Shown here piece by piece: positions 1 through 8,660 of a stretch of DNA of 64,000 nt. The stretch comes from Hyphococcus formosus (GTDB lineage Bacteria > Pseudomonadota > Alphaproteobacteria > Caulobacterales > Parvularculaceae). The notes below the pieces were generated by a model. It saw only the letters and a program-made list of their open reading frames with translations, was not told the DNA's origin and did not search any database. The first letter of the stretch is position 1. Each line of letters opens with the position of its first letter. The position numbers and the translations under genes are program-made. The stretch covers positions 2,418,001 to 2,482,000 of the forward strand of contig NZ_CP157210.1 in the NCBI RefSeq assembly GCF_046736345.1, written 5' to 3'.

Positions 1-1677
1 CGTGGGGCTGGTTCTGACCGGCCCGACATAATCGTCATTGCGGGTTTTGCGGAACCGCGAGAACCAGCCGCGATTATCCTCGCGGCCACGCTCTATTTTC
101 TGAGGCGAACGCGCCGGCATGACAGCGGCATTGTTCCGCTCGCCAATCCGGCTCGACATTCGCCCATTGTCGCGGGTCATCACGCGAACCCGTTCGCTGA
201 ATATCGTACGCGGCCCATCTTCGATTGCGGCGACGAATAATGCTGATTGCCCGGTAATGTTTTCAGGCACATCGACATCGATGACAAAGCGGCCGCGCGG
301 TCCACTGCGGACCTCTGAAATTTTCTCCAGCCGATTGCGATTATCGCCGCCATAAATCGCGACGGGCGTATTCGCAGGGAACCCCTCAGCCGCAAGGGTA
401 ATCTGGTCATCAAAATAGACACTACGCTGGACCGCAGACATCACCGGCTCACGGCCTGTGGTGGTATTCGGGTTGGCACTTTCAGGGAGGCGCAAACGCT
501 GTCCGCGCTGCAACGATGAAAAATCAACATTGGGATTAGCATTTCTCAGTTCCCACATGCTGACATTATAACGCTGCGCAAGCCATGCGAGGCTGTCGCC
601 ATTGCGTACAACATGGGTTCGATTCCCAGTCCGGTTGCCCGCATAGTTGCGCGGGCGCTCACGCGCTTCGATCGCATACGCCTCGGTCATGAAATAGCCG
701 TCATAATTATTCGGGCGCAGACCAAAATAGGCGCGATCATTATTGTAGCTATCGGGCAGGCGCACATATTCATCAATGCGGCCGTCGCCATCGGTTTCAA
801 CAATCTTTAGCTTGGTCAGACTATCTCTATCCTGACCAAAGAAAACCGTTACCTGCTCGCCCTGGCGGAAGTTCTCGCCAATCACGCGGATTTTCCCATC
901 ACGCGGACCGAGCGCTGGAGAGATTGAGACCAGCGGCGGTTCGTTTTCATAATGGACATAATCGCGGCGCGGGCGCTCAGAGGGCGCTTTGCGCGCATAG
1001 TCTGGCAGGTAAATCCGTTGCCCAACCTGCAAGGCATAGGGGTCTATCCGGCCATTCAGGCGGCGAATTTCGCGCAAGGAGACATCAAACTGACGGGCGA
1101 TTTCACCAAGCGTGTCCCCCCGACGCACCACATAATAGTCACGGTTGCGCCGGTCTGTTTCAATCACGCCTGCTTCGACATAATCGTCGGAATAATCGAT
1201 ATTGCGGTATCGGCGCGACCCTTCGTAAACATTCCCTCTAACATTTGGTATGCGGAGAATTTCACCGGCGGAAACTGAACGCGGGTTACGGATATGTGGA
1301 TTGGCGTCGATAATCGCTGCCACCGGGACGTCACAATATTCCGCAATGTCGGAAAGTGTCTCGCCGCGCTCAATATTGACGCGCATCTCGCAATCACCAT
1401 CAACACGCTCTGCGCGGGCATCAGAATATAGTCGGTGCGCCACGCGCGCGCCGTTTATACCGTCGAAGCTGCGGCGCTCGGTGCGATAATTATCGTTATA
1501 GCGATTGACGTCATAACCGTAATCATAGGTCTGGTAGCCATCGCTATACCGGAAATCGTCGTGACTGGCGCAAGCGGCTGCGCCCAAGGCAATTGCGCTC
1601 GCGCCTAAAATCTTTGCGGCGGTCCGCAATGCACGGCGCGAATTTCGCAAGCGGCCAGCCGGGAATTCGTTATTCAT
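1..1677 (-). CDS. LysM-repeat lipoprotein, partial (C-terminus beyond window)
   Basis: Open frame of 559 codons reading leftwards out of the window, so the C-terminus is missing. It starts at ATG 1675-1677 behind a good ribosome site (GAAGG). The N-terminus is basic, then a hydrophobic stretch ends in LGAAAC with Cys36, a borderline lipobox. Three LysM domains are visible at about residues 99-144, 181-226 and 354-398, each with the G(D/E)(T/S)L..IA and Q.G(Q/E)...(R/L).P pattern. Segments of about 90 residues after the second and third LysM look like Ig/IPT-type beta domains. LysM domains bind the GlcNAc parts of peptidoglycan, so an envelope-anchored wall-binding role is likely; no catalytic domain is seen in the part present. 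A perfect CtrA-type box lies 28 bp upstream. Confidence 0.88.
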   Translation of the reverse strand, partial: MNNEFPAGRLRNSRRALRTAAKILGASAIALGAAACASHDDFRYSDGYQTYDYGYDVNRYNDNYRTERRSFDGINGARVAHRLYSDARAERVDGDCEMRVNIERGETLSDIAEYCDVPVAAIIDANPHIRNPRSVSAGEILRIPNVRGNVYEGSRRYRNIDYSDDYVEAGVIETDRRNRDYYVVRRGDTLGEIARQFDVSLREIRRLNGRIDPYALQVGQRIYLPDYARKAPSERPRRDYVHYENEPPLVSISPALGPRDGKIRVIGENFRQGEQVTVFFGQDRDSLTKLKIVETDGDGRIDEYVRLPDSYNNDRAYFGLRPNNYDGYFMTEAYAIEARERPRNYAGNRTGNRTHVVRNGDSLAWLAQRYNVSMWELRNANPNVDFSSLQRGQRLRLPESANPNTTTGREPVMSAVQRSVYFDDQITLAAEGFPANTPVAIYGGDNRNRLEKISEVRSGPRGRFVIDVDVPENITGQSALFVAAIEDGPRTIFSERVRVMTRDNGRMSSRIGERNNAAVMPARSPQKIERGREDNRGWFSRFRKTRNDDYVGPVRTSPT

Positions 1678-1704
1678 ACTACCTTCTCCACAGCGTCGAC
1701 ATGG

Positions 1705-1719
1705 TTAATGACTTGTTAA
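1705..1719. promoter_or_regulatory. CtrA-type box upstream of LysM gene
   Basis: TTAA at 1705-1708, seven bases, TTAA at 1716-1719; on the minus strand it reads TTAA-N7-TTAACC, the full consensus for the cell-cycle regulator CtrA. It lies 28 bp before the LysM lipoprotein start and within 125 bp of the divergent marC-family gene. Confidence 0.6.
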
Positions 1720-1827
1720 TCGAACACGATGGGTTGGCTTTTGTTCCGACCTGTGAAACCTCTTAGGTTTCGGTTTTCGCTTGCGTCTTGAACGACGGTT
1801 GTGCAGAAGGCCGCTAAGGAAGAACTT

Positions 1828-2472
1828 ATGATTGCTGAACTATTACCGACCTTTATCGCATCATTCGTCACGCTGTTTATCGTGATCGACCCAATCCTTG
1901 TGACGCCGATCTTCGCATCACTGACCAAGGACGAACTCCCGCGCGAGCGCCTTCGCATCGCGTTGATGGCGGCGCTTTATTCGATATTGATCCTCGTATT
2001 TTTCGGCTTTGCCGGTAATGCGCTCTTACATCATCTGGGTGTGTCGCTAGATGCCTTCCGGGCCGCAATGGGCATAATCCTGTTTATCATGGGCTTTCGC
2101 ATGTTCTTTGACCCGGACAGCGAAACCCAGGCCAAAACCCCCGGCCCCAAAGCATCAGCACGCGATAATATTGCCTTCTTCCCGCTGGCGATTCCCATGC
2201 TTGCTGGGCCCGGCGCGATTGCAACGATTATGCTCGTCATGGGGCCGGACACCGAAATGGTCGAAAAAGGCGCAGCCATGGTTGCCGTGGTGATTGTACT
2301 TGCGATCGGTGTATTAATGATGGCGTTCGCCAGCCGGATTGGTGACGTACTTGGCCGTACGGGGATGAATGCGATTACTCGATTGCTCGGTATGCTGTTG
2401 ATGGCCTTGTCAACGCAATATGTCTTTGACGGCATTCGCGTTGGAATTCTGGAACAGATCAGCGCCGCTTAA
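1828..2472 (+). CDS. MarC family integral membrane protein
   Basis: 214 residues, essentially all membrane: about six hydrophobic segments, with the MarC-family pattern of an N-terminal pore half (FIVIDPILVTPIF, near residue 20) and a second half with PLAIPMLAGPGAIAT. The family (UPF0056, old name multiple antibiotic resistance MarC) is a conserved inner-membrane family whose transported substrate is uncertain. I chose ATG 1828 rather than GTG 1801 because AAGGA lies 7 bases before it. The stop codon overlaps, tail to tail, the stop of the next gene on the minus strand. Divergent from the LysM lipoprotein gene; 150 bp separate them. Confidence 0.85.
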   Translation: MIAELLPTFIASFVTLFIVIDPILVTPIFASLTKDELPRERLRIALMAALYSILILVFFGFAGNALLHHLGVSLDAFRAAMGIILFIMGFRMFFDPDSETQAKTPGPKASARDNIAFFPLAIPMLAGPGAIATIMLVMGPDTEMVEKGAAMVAVVIVLAIGVLMMAFASRIGDVLGRTGMNAITRLLGMLLMALSTQYVFDGIRVGILEQISAA

Positions 2473-2918
2473 TTCGCGCGATCTAAAACAGCTTTGGTGC
2501 TGGAAAAACCGTTGTCACCGGGGCTCGCACCATAGCGTAGCGTGCCGCCCCGATAGGACGCACCCGAACCATCTCCGGCACAAACAAACCGGCTAACGCG
2601 CGGCGCATTGCCTTTCCGGCAAGCCGCTTCCAATGCGCCCAGCGCACCATCGCAGGACGAGGCAATGCTCGCGCCATCGGGCCACCCTTTAGCGGAGCGC
2701 CAATCAATGACGGTGACAAACCGCATGCCGCAAACCGATTGCGTAAAAGCCGCTTCGCGGTCGAGCGCTTTTTCTTCTTGCTCCCGCTCACGGATCTCCC
2801 GCAGGGATTGCGCATCCGCGGTTGACGACCAGATGCTGACCATCGTCAAGGTCGCCGCGAATAGCGCCGCCAAGAGCCGGGAAGCCAGAAACCGATATGT
2901 GAAAACCGCAAGTTGCAT
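2469..2918 (-). CDS. Secreted protein of unknown function
   Basis: About 149 residues. The N-terminus (MQLAVFTYRF..) carries a hydrophobic core ending in a signal-peptidase-like ADAQS site around residues 34-38, followed by a charged helix rich in R and E and a domain with four cysteines that could form two disulphides. A TTG start seven codons upstream (2939) is possible, but the ATG fits the signal peptide better. I do not recognise the family. The convergent stop overlaps that of the MarC-family gene by the shared TTAA. The reading frame keeps the codon usage of its neighbours, which argues for a real gene. Confidence 0.6.
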   Translation of the reverse strand: MQLAVFTYRFLASRLLAALFAATLTMVSIWSSTADAQSLREIREREQEEKALDREAAFTQSVCGMRFVTVIDWRSAKGWPDGASIASSCDGALGALEAACRKGNAPRVSRFVCAGDGSGASYRGGTLRYGASPGDNGFSSTKAVLDRAN

Positions 2919-3000
2919 AAGAAAATAATGTTCACCCAATGCGGCTCTTTTAAGACGTAAACCTGTCTAAATCCTAACCGGCGCGGCAAAAACCGCGGAA

Positions 3001-3861
3001 TTAAAGCGTTTCTTCGAGGAAATAGCTGATTTTCGACGACGATGGACGGCCATCAATATCTTGGTCCGGGGCATAGGTGATCCGCAAAACCGCGCCATCG
3101 AGCGTGACATCGGCGGCTCCGCCGGGGACGAAAGAGACCCTTTTGATGCGCGCCGCAATGACCCGCGCGCCGGTGGGATCGCTGGCGACACTCGCAAGCC
3201 CCTTGGCTGCGGTCAGGATTGCGTCCGCCAAGACAGCAGCATTTTGGCCCGGGCCACGGGGAGCGGCGCTAATATCGAATAAAATCGGCGTGCCGGTTTT
3301 GGCGCTGATATGGGCCGCAGCACTCTGCGCCCGCATGACCGCCACCTGTCGGCCCTCAAAAATCAGCGACAGGGAATGATCGTCGCCAAAGGATTTCGAC
3401 GCTGCCGTCCCCTGAATTTCTCCGGGCCAGAACACGGTCGCCCCGCCATAGGCGGCAATCCGCAACAGCGTTTCACCTTCGTCGTTTTTATAGATCACAT
3501 CGCCCCGTGGGCCACGGATCGCATTGAGCTGATAGATCTCTGGTGAGGGGATATCATCAAGCGCGCAATCAATTCGCTTATCCTCTGCGCCGCACAGAAA
3601 TTGCACCCGCGCAACCGATCCGCGCTCCTCAAACAGGAACATCCGTCCGTCACCGGCAAGCACGTAGCGCTCAACTGCGCCGGCCGATTGGCGGCGCTCT
3701 TCCCGCCGGTCGCGCCGTTTTCCAACAAGGCTGTTAAAAGGGTTATCCGCCTGCGCCAGATGGCTGCGCGGCATCTCCGCACGCGCATCATTACCCTGCC
3801 CCGCCACACCAATAAGTGCGAGCAGCGCTATAAGGGAAATGCGTGAAAACAAGCGTGTCAA
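3001..3861 (-). CDS. Exported protein, DUF4908-like
   Basis: 286 residues from a TTG start with AGGG eight to nine bases before it. Residues 1-28 form a signal peptide (hydrophobic core LIALLALIGVAG, cleavage near ARA-E). A basic Arg/Glu-rich stretch (about 50-62) follows, then a beta-rich domain with a conserved LAGDGRMFLFEE segment and two cysteines (C90 and C99 region). The overall pattern, a DNPFN motif before an RR-rich segment followed by this domain, matches my memory of the DUF4908 family, known mainly from Caulobacterales and relatives. Function unknown; a periplasmic place is likely. It stands alone on the minus strand, with the phaB terminator just upstream. Confidence 0.62.
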   Translation of the reverse strand: MTRLFSRISLIALLALIGVAGQGNDARAEMPRSHLAQADNPFNSLVGKRRDRREERRQSAGAVERYVLAGDGRMFLFEERGSVARVQFLCGAEDKRIDCALDDIPSPEIYQLNAIRGPRGDVIYKNDEGETLLRIAAYGGATVFWPGEIQGTAASKSFGDDHSLSLIFEGRQVAVMRAQSAAAHISAKTGTPILFDISAAPRGPGQNAAVLADAILTAAKGLASVASDPTGARVIAARIKRVSFVPGGAADVTLDGAVLRITYAPDQDIDGRPSSSKISYFLEETL

Positions 3862-3915
3862 AATCGGGCCCTATCGGATTAATTCGATCATGAAATATAG
3901 GACAGGAATTTGGTG

Positions 3916-3955
3916 AAAAAATGGCTCTGCGCCCGCCGAAACCGGCGACAGAGCC
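3916..3955 (-). terminator. Rho-independent terminator of phaAB
   Basis: On the minus strand GGCTCTG pairs with CAGAGCC (3923-3929 with 3949-3955) around an inner CCGCCG/CGGCG stem, followed by a run of six T. It lies 25 bp after the phaB stop. Confidence 0.75.
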
Positions 3956-3979
3956 CGGTAATTTCAGATTAGCTGGCCT

Positions 3980-4705
3980 TTAGGCCGCGAAATATTGGCC
4001 GCCATTTGCCGTCAGGACGGAGCCCGTAATAAATCCGGCTTCATCACCCGCAAGAAACGCAACGCTGGCCGCGATTTCCTCAGGCGTGCCAAGGCGCCCG
4101 ACGGGGACCTGCGCCACGATGCTTTGCAACACTTTCTCATCGAGCGCAGCAACCATCTCGGTAGCAATATAGCCCGGTGCCACAGCATTTACGGTGACGC
4201 CCTTGCGCGCACCTTCCTGCGCGAGCGCACGGGTAAAACCAAGCATGCCGGCCTTCGCCGCTGAATAATTGGTCTGGCCCATCTGGCCCTTTTGCCCATT
4301 GATCGACGAGATATTGATGATCCGGCCAAAGCCCCGCTCACGCATGCCGGGAAACACCTGATGGGTCATGTTGAAAACAGAATCGAGATCAGCACGAATA
4401 ACCTCAGACCACTGACCGGGTGTCATTTTGTGGAAGAACCCGTCACGGGTAATCCCCGCATTATTCACAAGAATGTCCGTTGGGCCCTGCTCGGCTTCGA
4501 CTTCAGCAACCCCTGCCTTACACGCTTCGTAATCACCAGCGTCCCACTTATAAACGCCGATACCGGTTTCCGCCTTAAACGCAGCGGCGGCATCGTCATT
4601 ACCGGCATAACTTGCCGCAACGGTGTAGCCTTTTTCCTTTAGCGCGAGAGAAATTGCACGCCCAATCCCCCGCGTTCCACCGGTTACAATTGCTGTCTTT
4701 CCCAT
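3980..4705 (-). CDS. phaB: Acetoacetyl-CoA reductase
   Basis: 241-residue short-chain dehydrogenase that reduces acetoacetyl-CoA to (R)-3-hydroxybutyryl-CoA with NADPH, the second step of polyhydroxybutyrate synthesis in the cytosol. The nucleotide-binding TGGTRGIG motif is at 8-15, NNAG at 81-84 and the catalytic triad Ser134, Tyr147, Lys151. The segment around Q141-N146 and the VAPGYIATEM motif are typical of PhaB rather than FabG, and the length is that of the family. It lies downstream of phaA on the same strand with about 115 bp between, and a clear terminator follows. FabG is the alternative reading, but the neighbour phaA makes PhaB much likelier. Confidence 0.93.
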   Translation of the reverse strand: MGKTAIVTGGTRGIGRAISLALKEKGYTVAASYAGNDDAAAAFKAETGIGVYKWDAGDYEACKAGVAEVEAEQGPTDILVNNAGITRDGFFHKMTPGQWSEVIRADLDSVFNMTHQVFPGMRERGFGRIINISSINGQKGQMGQTNYSAAKAGMLGFTRALAQEGARKGVTVNAVAPGYIATEMVAALDEKVLQSIVAQVPVGRLGTPEEIAASVAFLAGDEAGFITGSVLTANGGQYFAA

Positions 4706-4820
4706 TTCATTTCTCCCAAATACCGGCTTTAATCCCGGTCATTCTAATCTTTATACGGATCGATAAGCACGCATCCCCACGAACAGTGCCGAAGGTCAAA
4801 ACCTTCGGCACAGGGATAGT

Positions 4821-5996
4821 TTACCGCTCTACACAAAGCGCGACGCCCATGCCGCCGCCGATGCATAAAGTGGCCAGACCCTTCGACTTGCCCGAACGTT
4901 TGAGTTCATAAAGCAAGGTCGTCAAAATCCGAGCGCCAGACGCGCCGATCGGATGGCCGATCGCAATGGCACCACCATTCACATTCACCTTTGATGCATC
5001 CCAGCCGAGCTCTTTCCCAACAGAAAGCGCCTGCGCCGCAAATGCTTCATTGGCCTCAATCAGATCAAGATCATCAAGCGACCATCCGGCTTTTTCAAGC
5101 GCAATTCGTGTGGCCGGTGCCGGACCGATACCCATGATCGACGGATCCACGCCGCAATGGGCCCATGACGCGATCCGCGCCAATGGCTCCAACCCGCGCT
5201 TCTCCGCTTCCGCTTCGGACATAACGATGAGCGCCGCAGCACCATCATTGAGGCCCGACGCATTCGCCGCCGTAACCGATCCGCCATCGCGTTTAAATGC
5301 AGGCTTGAGGCCCGCAATACTGTCGATCGTGACGCCTTCGCGAATATATTCGTCCTGGTCGAATACGATTTCGCCCTTCCGGGTTTTGATAACCACCGGC
5401 GTAATCTCGTCGGCAAATTTGCCGGCCTTTTTCGCGGCTTCCGCTTTGTTCTGGCTCGCGACCGCAAAAGCATCCTGATCTTCGCGGCTAATCTCGTATT
5501 TATCGGCGAGGTTCTCTGCGGTTTGGCCCATATGGAAATCGTTGAACGCATCCCAAAGCCCGTCGACGATCATTGAATCGACAAAGTTCTTCGGCCCCAT
5601 TTTCACACCATCGCGAAGATGCGCCACATGCGGCGCGAGCGACATGTTTTCGTGACCGCCCGCAACGACAATATTGGCATCGCCAAGTCTGACCGCCTGC
5701 GCCGCCATAGCGACCGCCCGAAGGCCAGAGCCGCAAACCTGATTGATCGTCATGGCAGGCCGCTCTTTGGCAATCCCTGCATTGATACTCGCCTGCCGAG
5801 CCGTATTTTGTCCCTGTCCGGCCTGAAGCACGTGCCCCATGATGGTTTCTTCAACGTCTTGGCCCGATAGGCCCGCCCGTTCCATCGCCGCTGCGATCAC
5901 GGTTTCACCAAGCTTTGCCGCGGGAACCGTGCTCAAGCCACCACCAAAAGAACCGACACCTGTTCGCGCCGCCGAAACGATTACTGCTCCGCTCAT
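4821..5996 (-). CDS. phaA: Acetyl-CoA C-acetyltransferase (beta-ketothiolase)
   Basis: 391 residues; condenses two acetyl-CoA into acetoacetyl-CoA, feeding PhaB. The thiolase active-site residues are all present: nucleophile Cys88 (NQVCGSG), His348 (GHPIGASG) and Cys378 (CIGGGMG), at the same positions as in classical biosynthetic thiolases. It is the first gene of a phaA-phaB pair on the minus strand and is divergent from phaR across 258 bp. PHA synthase (phaC) and depolymerase are not in this window, so the polymerase must be elsewhere. A role in acetoacetyl-CoA turnover for other paths cannot be excluded. Confidence 0.94.
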   Translation of the reverse strand: MSGAVIVSAARTGVGSFGGGLSTVPAAKLGETVIAAAMERAGLSGQDVEETIMGHVLQAGQGQNTARQASINAGIAKERPAMTINQVCGSGLRAVAMAAQAVRLGDANIVVAGGHENMSLAPHVAHLRDGVKMGPKNFVDSMIVDGLWDAFNDFHMGQTAENLADKYEISREDQDAFAVASQNKAEAAKKAGKFADEITPVVIKTRKGEIVFDQDEYIREGVTIDSIAGLKPAFKRDGGSVTAANASGLNDGAAALIVMSEAEAEKRGLEPLARIASWAHCGVDPSIMGIGPAPATRIALEKAGWSLDDLDLIEANEAFAAQALSVGKELGWDASKVNVNGGAIAIGHPIGASGARILTTLLYELKRSGKSKGLATLCIGGGMGVALCVER

Positions 5997-6184
5997 AGAG
6001 CCTCCTGATTTGCTGTTACGTACCGGCAGAAGCCAATGGTCTTAACCATTTATCCCCCCGTCAGTACTAAGGGTAAACTATCTCAATGGCTTACGCAGAC
6101 GCAAAAGATCGTGCGAACGCGTAGTCAAATCTTAATTTCATGCTATAGCAGTATTAGCAAGCGCACAAAAACTCTGCGCCGCGG

Positions 6185-6227
6185 TGCCGCACGAATATTG
6201 CAGTGCCGCAGCCTCGCGAGACGAGGC
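6185..6227 (+). promoter_or_regulatory. phaR leader: TGCCGCA repeats and hairpin
   Basis: The 258 bp between phaA and phaR hold two direct TGCCGCA repeats (6185-6191, 6204-6210) with ATATTGCAG between them, then a hairpin GCCTCG-cgaga-CGAGGC (6211-6227) just before the phaR ribosome site. PhaR proteins repress their own gene and bind TGC/GCA-rich sites, so these may be operator elements; this is inference only. Confidence 0.35.
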
Positions 6228-6254
6228 AAAAATGGGGCATCGGAGGAAGTACCA

Positions 6255-6863
6255 ATGACAGAAAAAACAAATAAGGGTCGATCCAAGACCGAAGGCGATG
6301 CAATCGTCATCAAGAAATATGCGAACCGCCGCCTATATAACACCGCCACGTCATCCTATGTGACGCTCGATTTTTTGGCCGAAATGGTCAAAAACGGCGA
6401 GGATTTTGTCGTCTATGACGCGAAATCCGGTGAAGATATCACGCGGTCTGTCTTAACCCAGATCATTTTCGAAGAGGAAAGCAAGGGCCAGAATTTGCTG
6501 CCAATTCAATTCCTGCGGCAGTTGATCAAATTTTACGGCGACAGCCTTCAATCTTTCGTGCCGTCTTATCTTGAGATGAGCATGGACAGCTTTACGAAAA
6601 ATCAGGACGAGATGCGCGACCGCATGCGCGAGACGTTTGGTGCCGCGCCCGGTTTTTCGATGTTCGAAGATAGCGTTCGCAAAAATATGGAACTCTACGA
6701 ACAGGCGATGAAAATGTTCTCGCCGCTTGGCCCGGCCTATACGCCACAAAAGAGCGCCGCATCAGCACCCGCTGGAAAAGAAAGCGATGCTGATATCGAC
6801 GCGCTTAAATCACAAGTGGAAGCGCTTCAGAAAAAGCTCGACCGGCTCGAAAGCGAAGACTAA
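6255..6863 (+). CDS. phaR: Polyhydroxyalkanoate synthesis repressor PhaR
   Basis: 202 residues from ATG 6255, placed 6 bases after GGAGGAA; an upstream in-frame start at 6036 would add a non-conserved tail. The N-terminal PHB/PHA accumulation regulator DNA-binding domain (about 18-80) carries the signature KKYANRRLYNT, SYVTLD and LTQIIFEEE. A helical region (about 90-150) rich in F, M and Q follows, and the C-terminus is an acidic coiled coil (ALKSQVEALQKKLDRLE). PhaR senses free PHA granule surface and represses phasin genes and itself. It is divergent from phaA-phaB, the usual alphaproteobacterial setting. Confidence 0.95.
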   Translation: MTEKTNKGRSKTEGDAIVIKKYANRRLYNTATSSYVTLDFLAEMVKNGEDFVVYDAKSGEDITRSVLTQIIFEEESKGQNLLPIQFLRQLIKFYGDSLQSFVPSYLEMSMDSFTKNQDEMRDRMRETFGAAPGFSMFEDSVRKNMELYEQAMKMFSPLGPAYTPQKSAASAPAGKESDADIDALKSQVEALQKKLDRLESED

Positions 6864-6875
6864 ACCGCGCGGCAA

Positions 6876-8651
6876 TTATCCGCGTTCAACGCTACGCTGA
6901 GGCGCATCGTTCGGTGCGCCCTCAGGTAGCCAGTCCGGCGTAATTTCAGGCTTACCAATCATAAAGCCCTGAAGGTAATCGACACCCAGCCCTTTCAGCA
7001 ACATGGCGTCGGCTTCGTTGTCGACCCATTCCGCAACGGTTTTCATACCGAAATTGCGCGCGAGATCGAGCAGGGTACGGACGAAAAGCTGGTTTTCCCG
7101 TGAAGACGAAACGCCAGTGACGAAGGACCCGTCAATCTTGAGGATATCGATATCCATTGCTTTGAGATTGCGGAACGAGGTGTAACCCGCTCCAAAATCG
7201 TCGATACCGAACGAACAACCAAGGCGTTTAATCTCTGAGACGAACTCAATCGTCGCATCGATCGAGTCGATAATCTGGGTTTCCGTCAACTCGACAGTGA
7301 TGCGGTTTGTAAATTCCTGATGGGCGCGCAACAGAGCGATATAACCTTCTGCCCAAACGAAATCCTTCACCGTTTCCATGGAAATATTCACATTGAGATG
7401 AATATTCGGACACACGGCAAGCGTATTCAATGCCAATTCCAGAACACGCCGATCAAGCAGGTGAACAAGCCCCAAACGCTCAGCCGCCGGAATAAATTCC
7501 GGTGCAGGCACAAGCTGGCCGTCCTCGCCATGCATACGGATCAGGCATTCAAACTTGGCCGGCACTTCATCAAGATCGCCAACGATTGGCTGGAATGCGA
7601 GCCGAACACGGCGTTCGTTCAGCGCGGTCAGAATAACGTCTGACATATGTGTGTTGCGCCGACGCATGCTGACGACGTCGGTTTTGTCCGTAAACAATGA
7701 CCAACTTGATTTACCGATACGCTTGGCGGCGTCCAGTGCCGCTTCTGCGCGGGTCATGGTTTCGTTTGTTGTTGTCGCTTGTTCAGGCAAGCTGACTGCG
7801 CCCAGCGAAACCGATGCTGCGACCGCGCCGCTTTTTGTGTTCACGACATTTTCGCGAACGACGTTTAACAGCCTTACACAAACCTGACGCAACTCTTCCG
7901 CATCACAATCATTAATGATGATACCGAATTTCGTTCCCGCAACCCGGCCGATACGGTCCTTCGGCCCTAACACACCGGAAAGCCGCTGCGATGTTTCGAC
8001 AATGACCTTGTCTGCGGCTTCGAAACCGAAATCCGCATTGATCGCGCCGACATCGTCGATCCCCGCCAGAATATAAGCCCCTGTTTGCTCACCGCTTTCG
8101 AGGCGCGCGATATGCGTTTCGAGGGTTTTGCGCAGATGGGCCCGGTTTAACAAACCGGTCAATTCGTCATTTAAAGCGAGCCAGGACAATTGCTCTTCGC
8201 GGCGCTTACGGCCTTCGATAGAGCGGATAACACTGATAAGCCGACGGTTCGGACCGGTACCGATCCATCCGCCACGCTCCTCGACCCAATGGCCTTTCCC
8301 GTCGGGACGGCGGAGCTGGTATTCGCAGGCATAGCTCGGGCGCTGGCCGACAAAGGCGGCAACCCGCGCTTCATCTTCATCGTCGAGAATGCACTCGGAA
8401 AACGCCGTGCCGGTCGATGCAATCTGATCGCGCGCGACACCGAAAATCCGCGAAGCGGCTTCGTCGTCCGACCATTTCAACGTGCCGTCATTCGGATCGA
8501 ATTCGAACATCGTCTGCAAGCCGCGATCACTCGCATTCGCAGCCCCGTTACCACTCACATCAACATCCGCCAAAGCAGACGGATTCTGCTCGGCTGACGG
8601 GACAGAACTGTCCTGATTTTCAAACGGGAACGCCTCAGCGTTTTTTACCAT
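6876..8651 (-). CDS. PAS-GGDEF(degenerate)-EAL cyclic-di-GMP phosphodiesterase
   Basis: 591 residues from ATG 8651 (GTG 8660 is an alternative). A PAS domain covers about 45-150, then a GGDEF domain (about 155-325) whose signature is AGTKF instead of GGDEF, so cyclase activity is not expected. The EAL domain (about 335-575) retains the acidic and metal-binding set: ECL for EAL, NIS, ELTE, IDDFG, LKID, the Glu of VAEW and the Gln of LQGF. It is therefore likely an active c-di-GMP phosphodiesterase with a regulatory GGDEF domain that may bind GTP. No membrane segments, so cytosolic. It ends 12 bp from the convergent phaR stop. The target process is unknown. Confidence 0.9.
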   Translation of the reverse strand: MVKNAEAFPFENQDSSVPSAEQNPSALADVDVSGNGAANASDRGLQTMFEFDPNDGTLKWSDDEAASRIFGVARDQIASTGTAFSECILDDEDEARVAAFVGQRPSYACEYQLRRPDGKGHWVEERGGWIGTGPNRRLISVIRSIEGRKRREEQLSWLALNDELTGLLNRAHLRKTLETHIARLESGEQTGAYILAGIDDVGAINADFGFEAADKVIVETSQRLSGVLGPKDRIGRVAGTKFGIIINDCDAEELRQVCVRLLNVVRENVVNTKSGAVAASVSLGAVSLPEQATTTNETMTRAEAALDAAKRIGKSSWSLFTDKTDVVSMRRRNTHMSDVILTALNERRVRLAFQPIVGDLDEVPAKFECLIRMHGEDGQLVPAPEFIPAAERLGLVHLLDRRVLELALNTLAVCPNIHLNVNISMETVKDFVWAEGYIALLRAHQEFTNRITVELTETQIIDSIDATIEFVSEIKRLGCSFGIDDFGAGYTSFRNLKAMDIDILKIDGSFVTGVSSSRENQLFVRTLLDLARNFGMKTVAEWVDNEADAMLLKGLGVDYLQGFMIGKPEITPDWLPEGAPNDAPQRSVERG

Positions 8652-8660
8652 TAATCCCAC

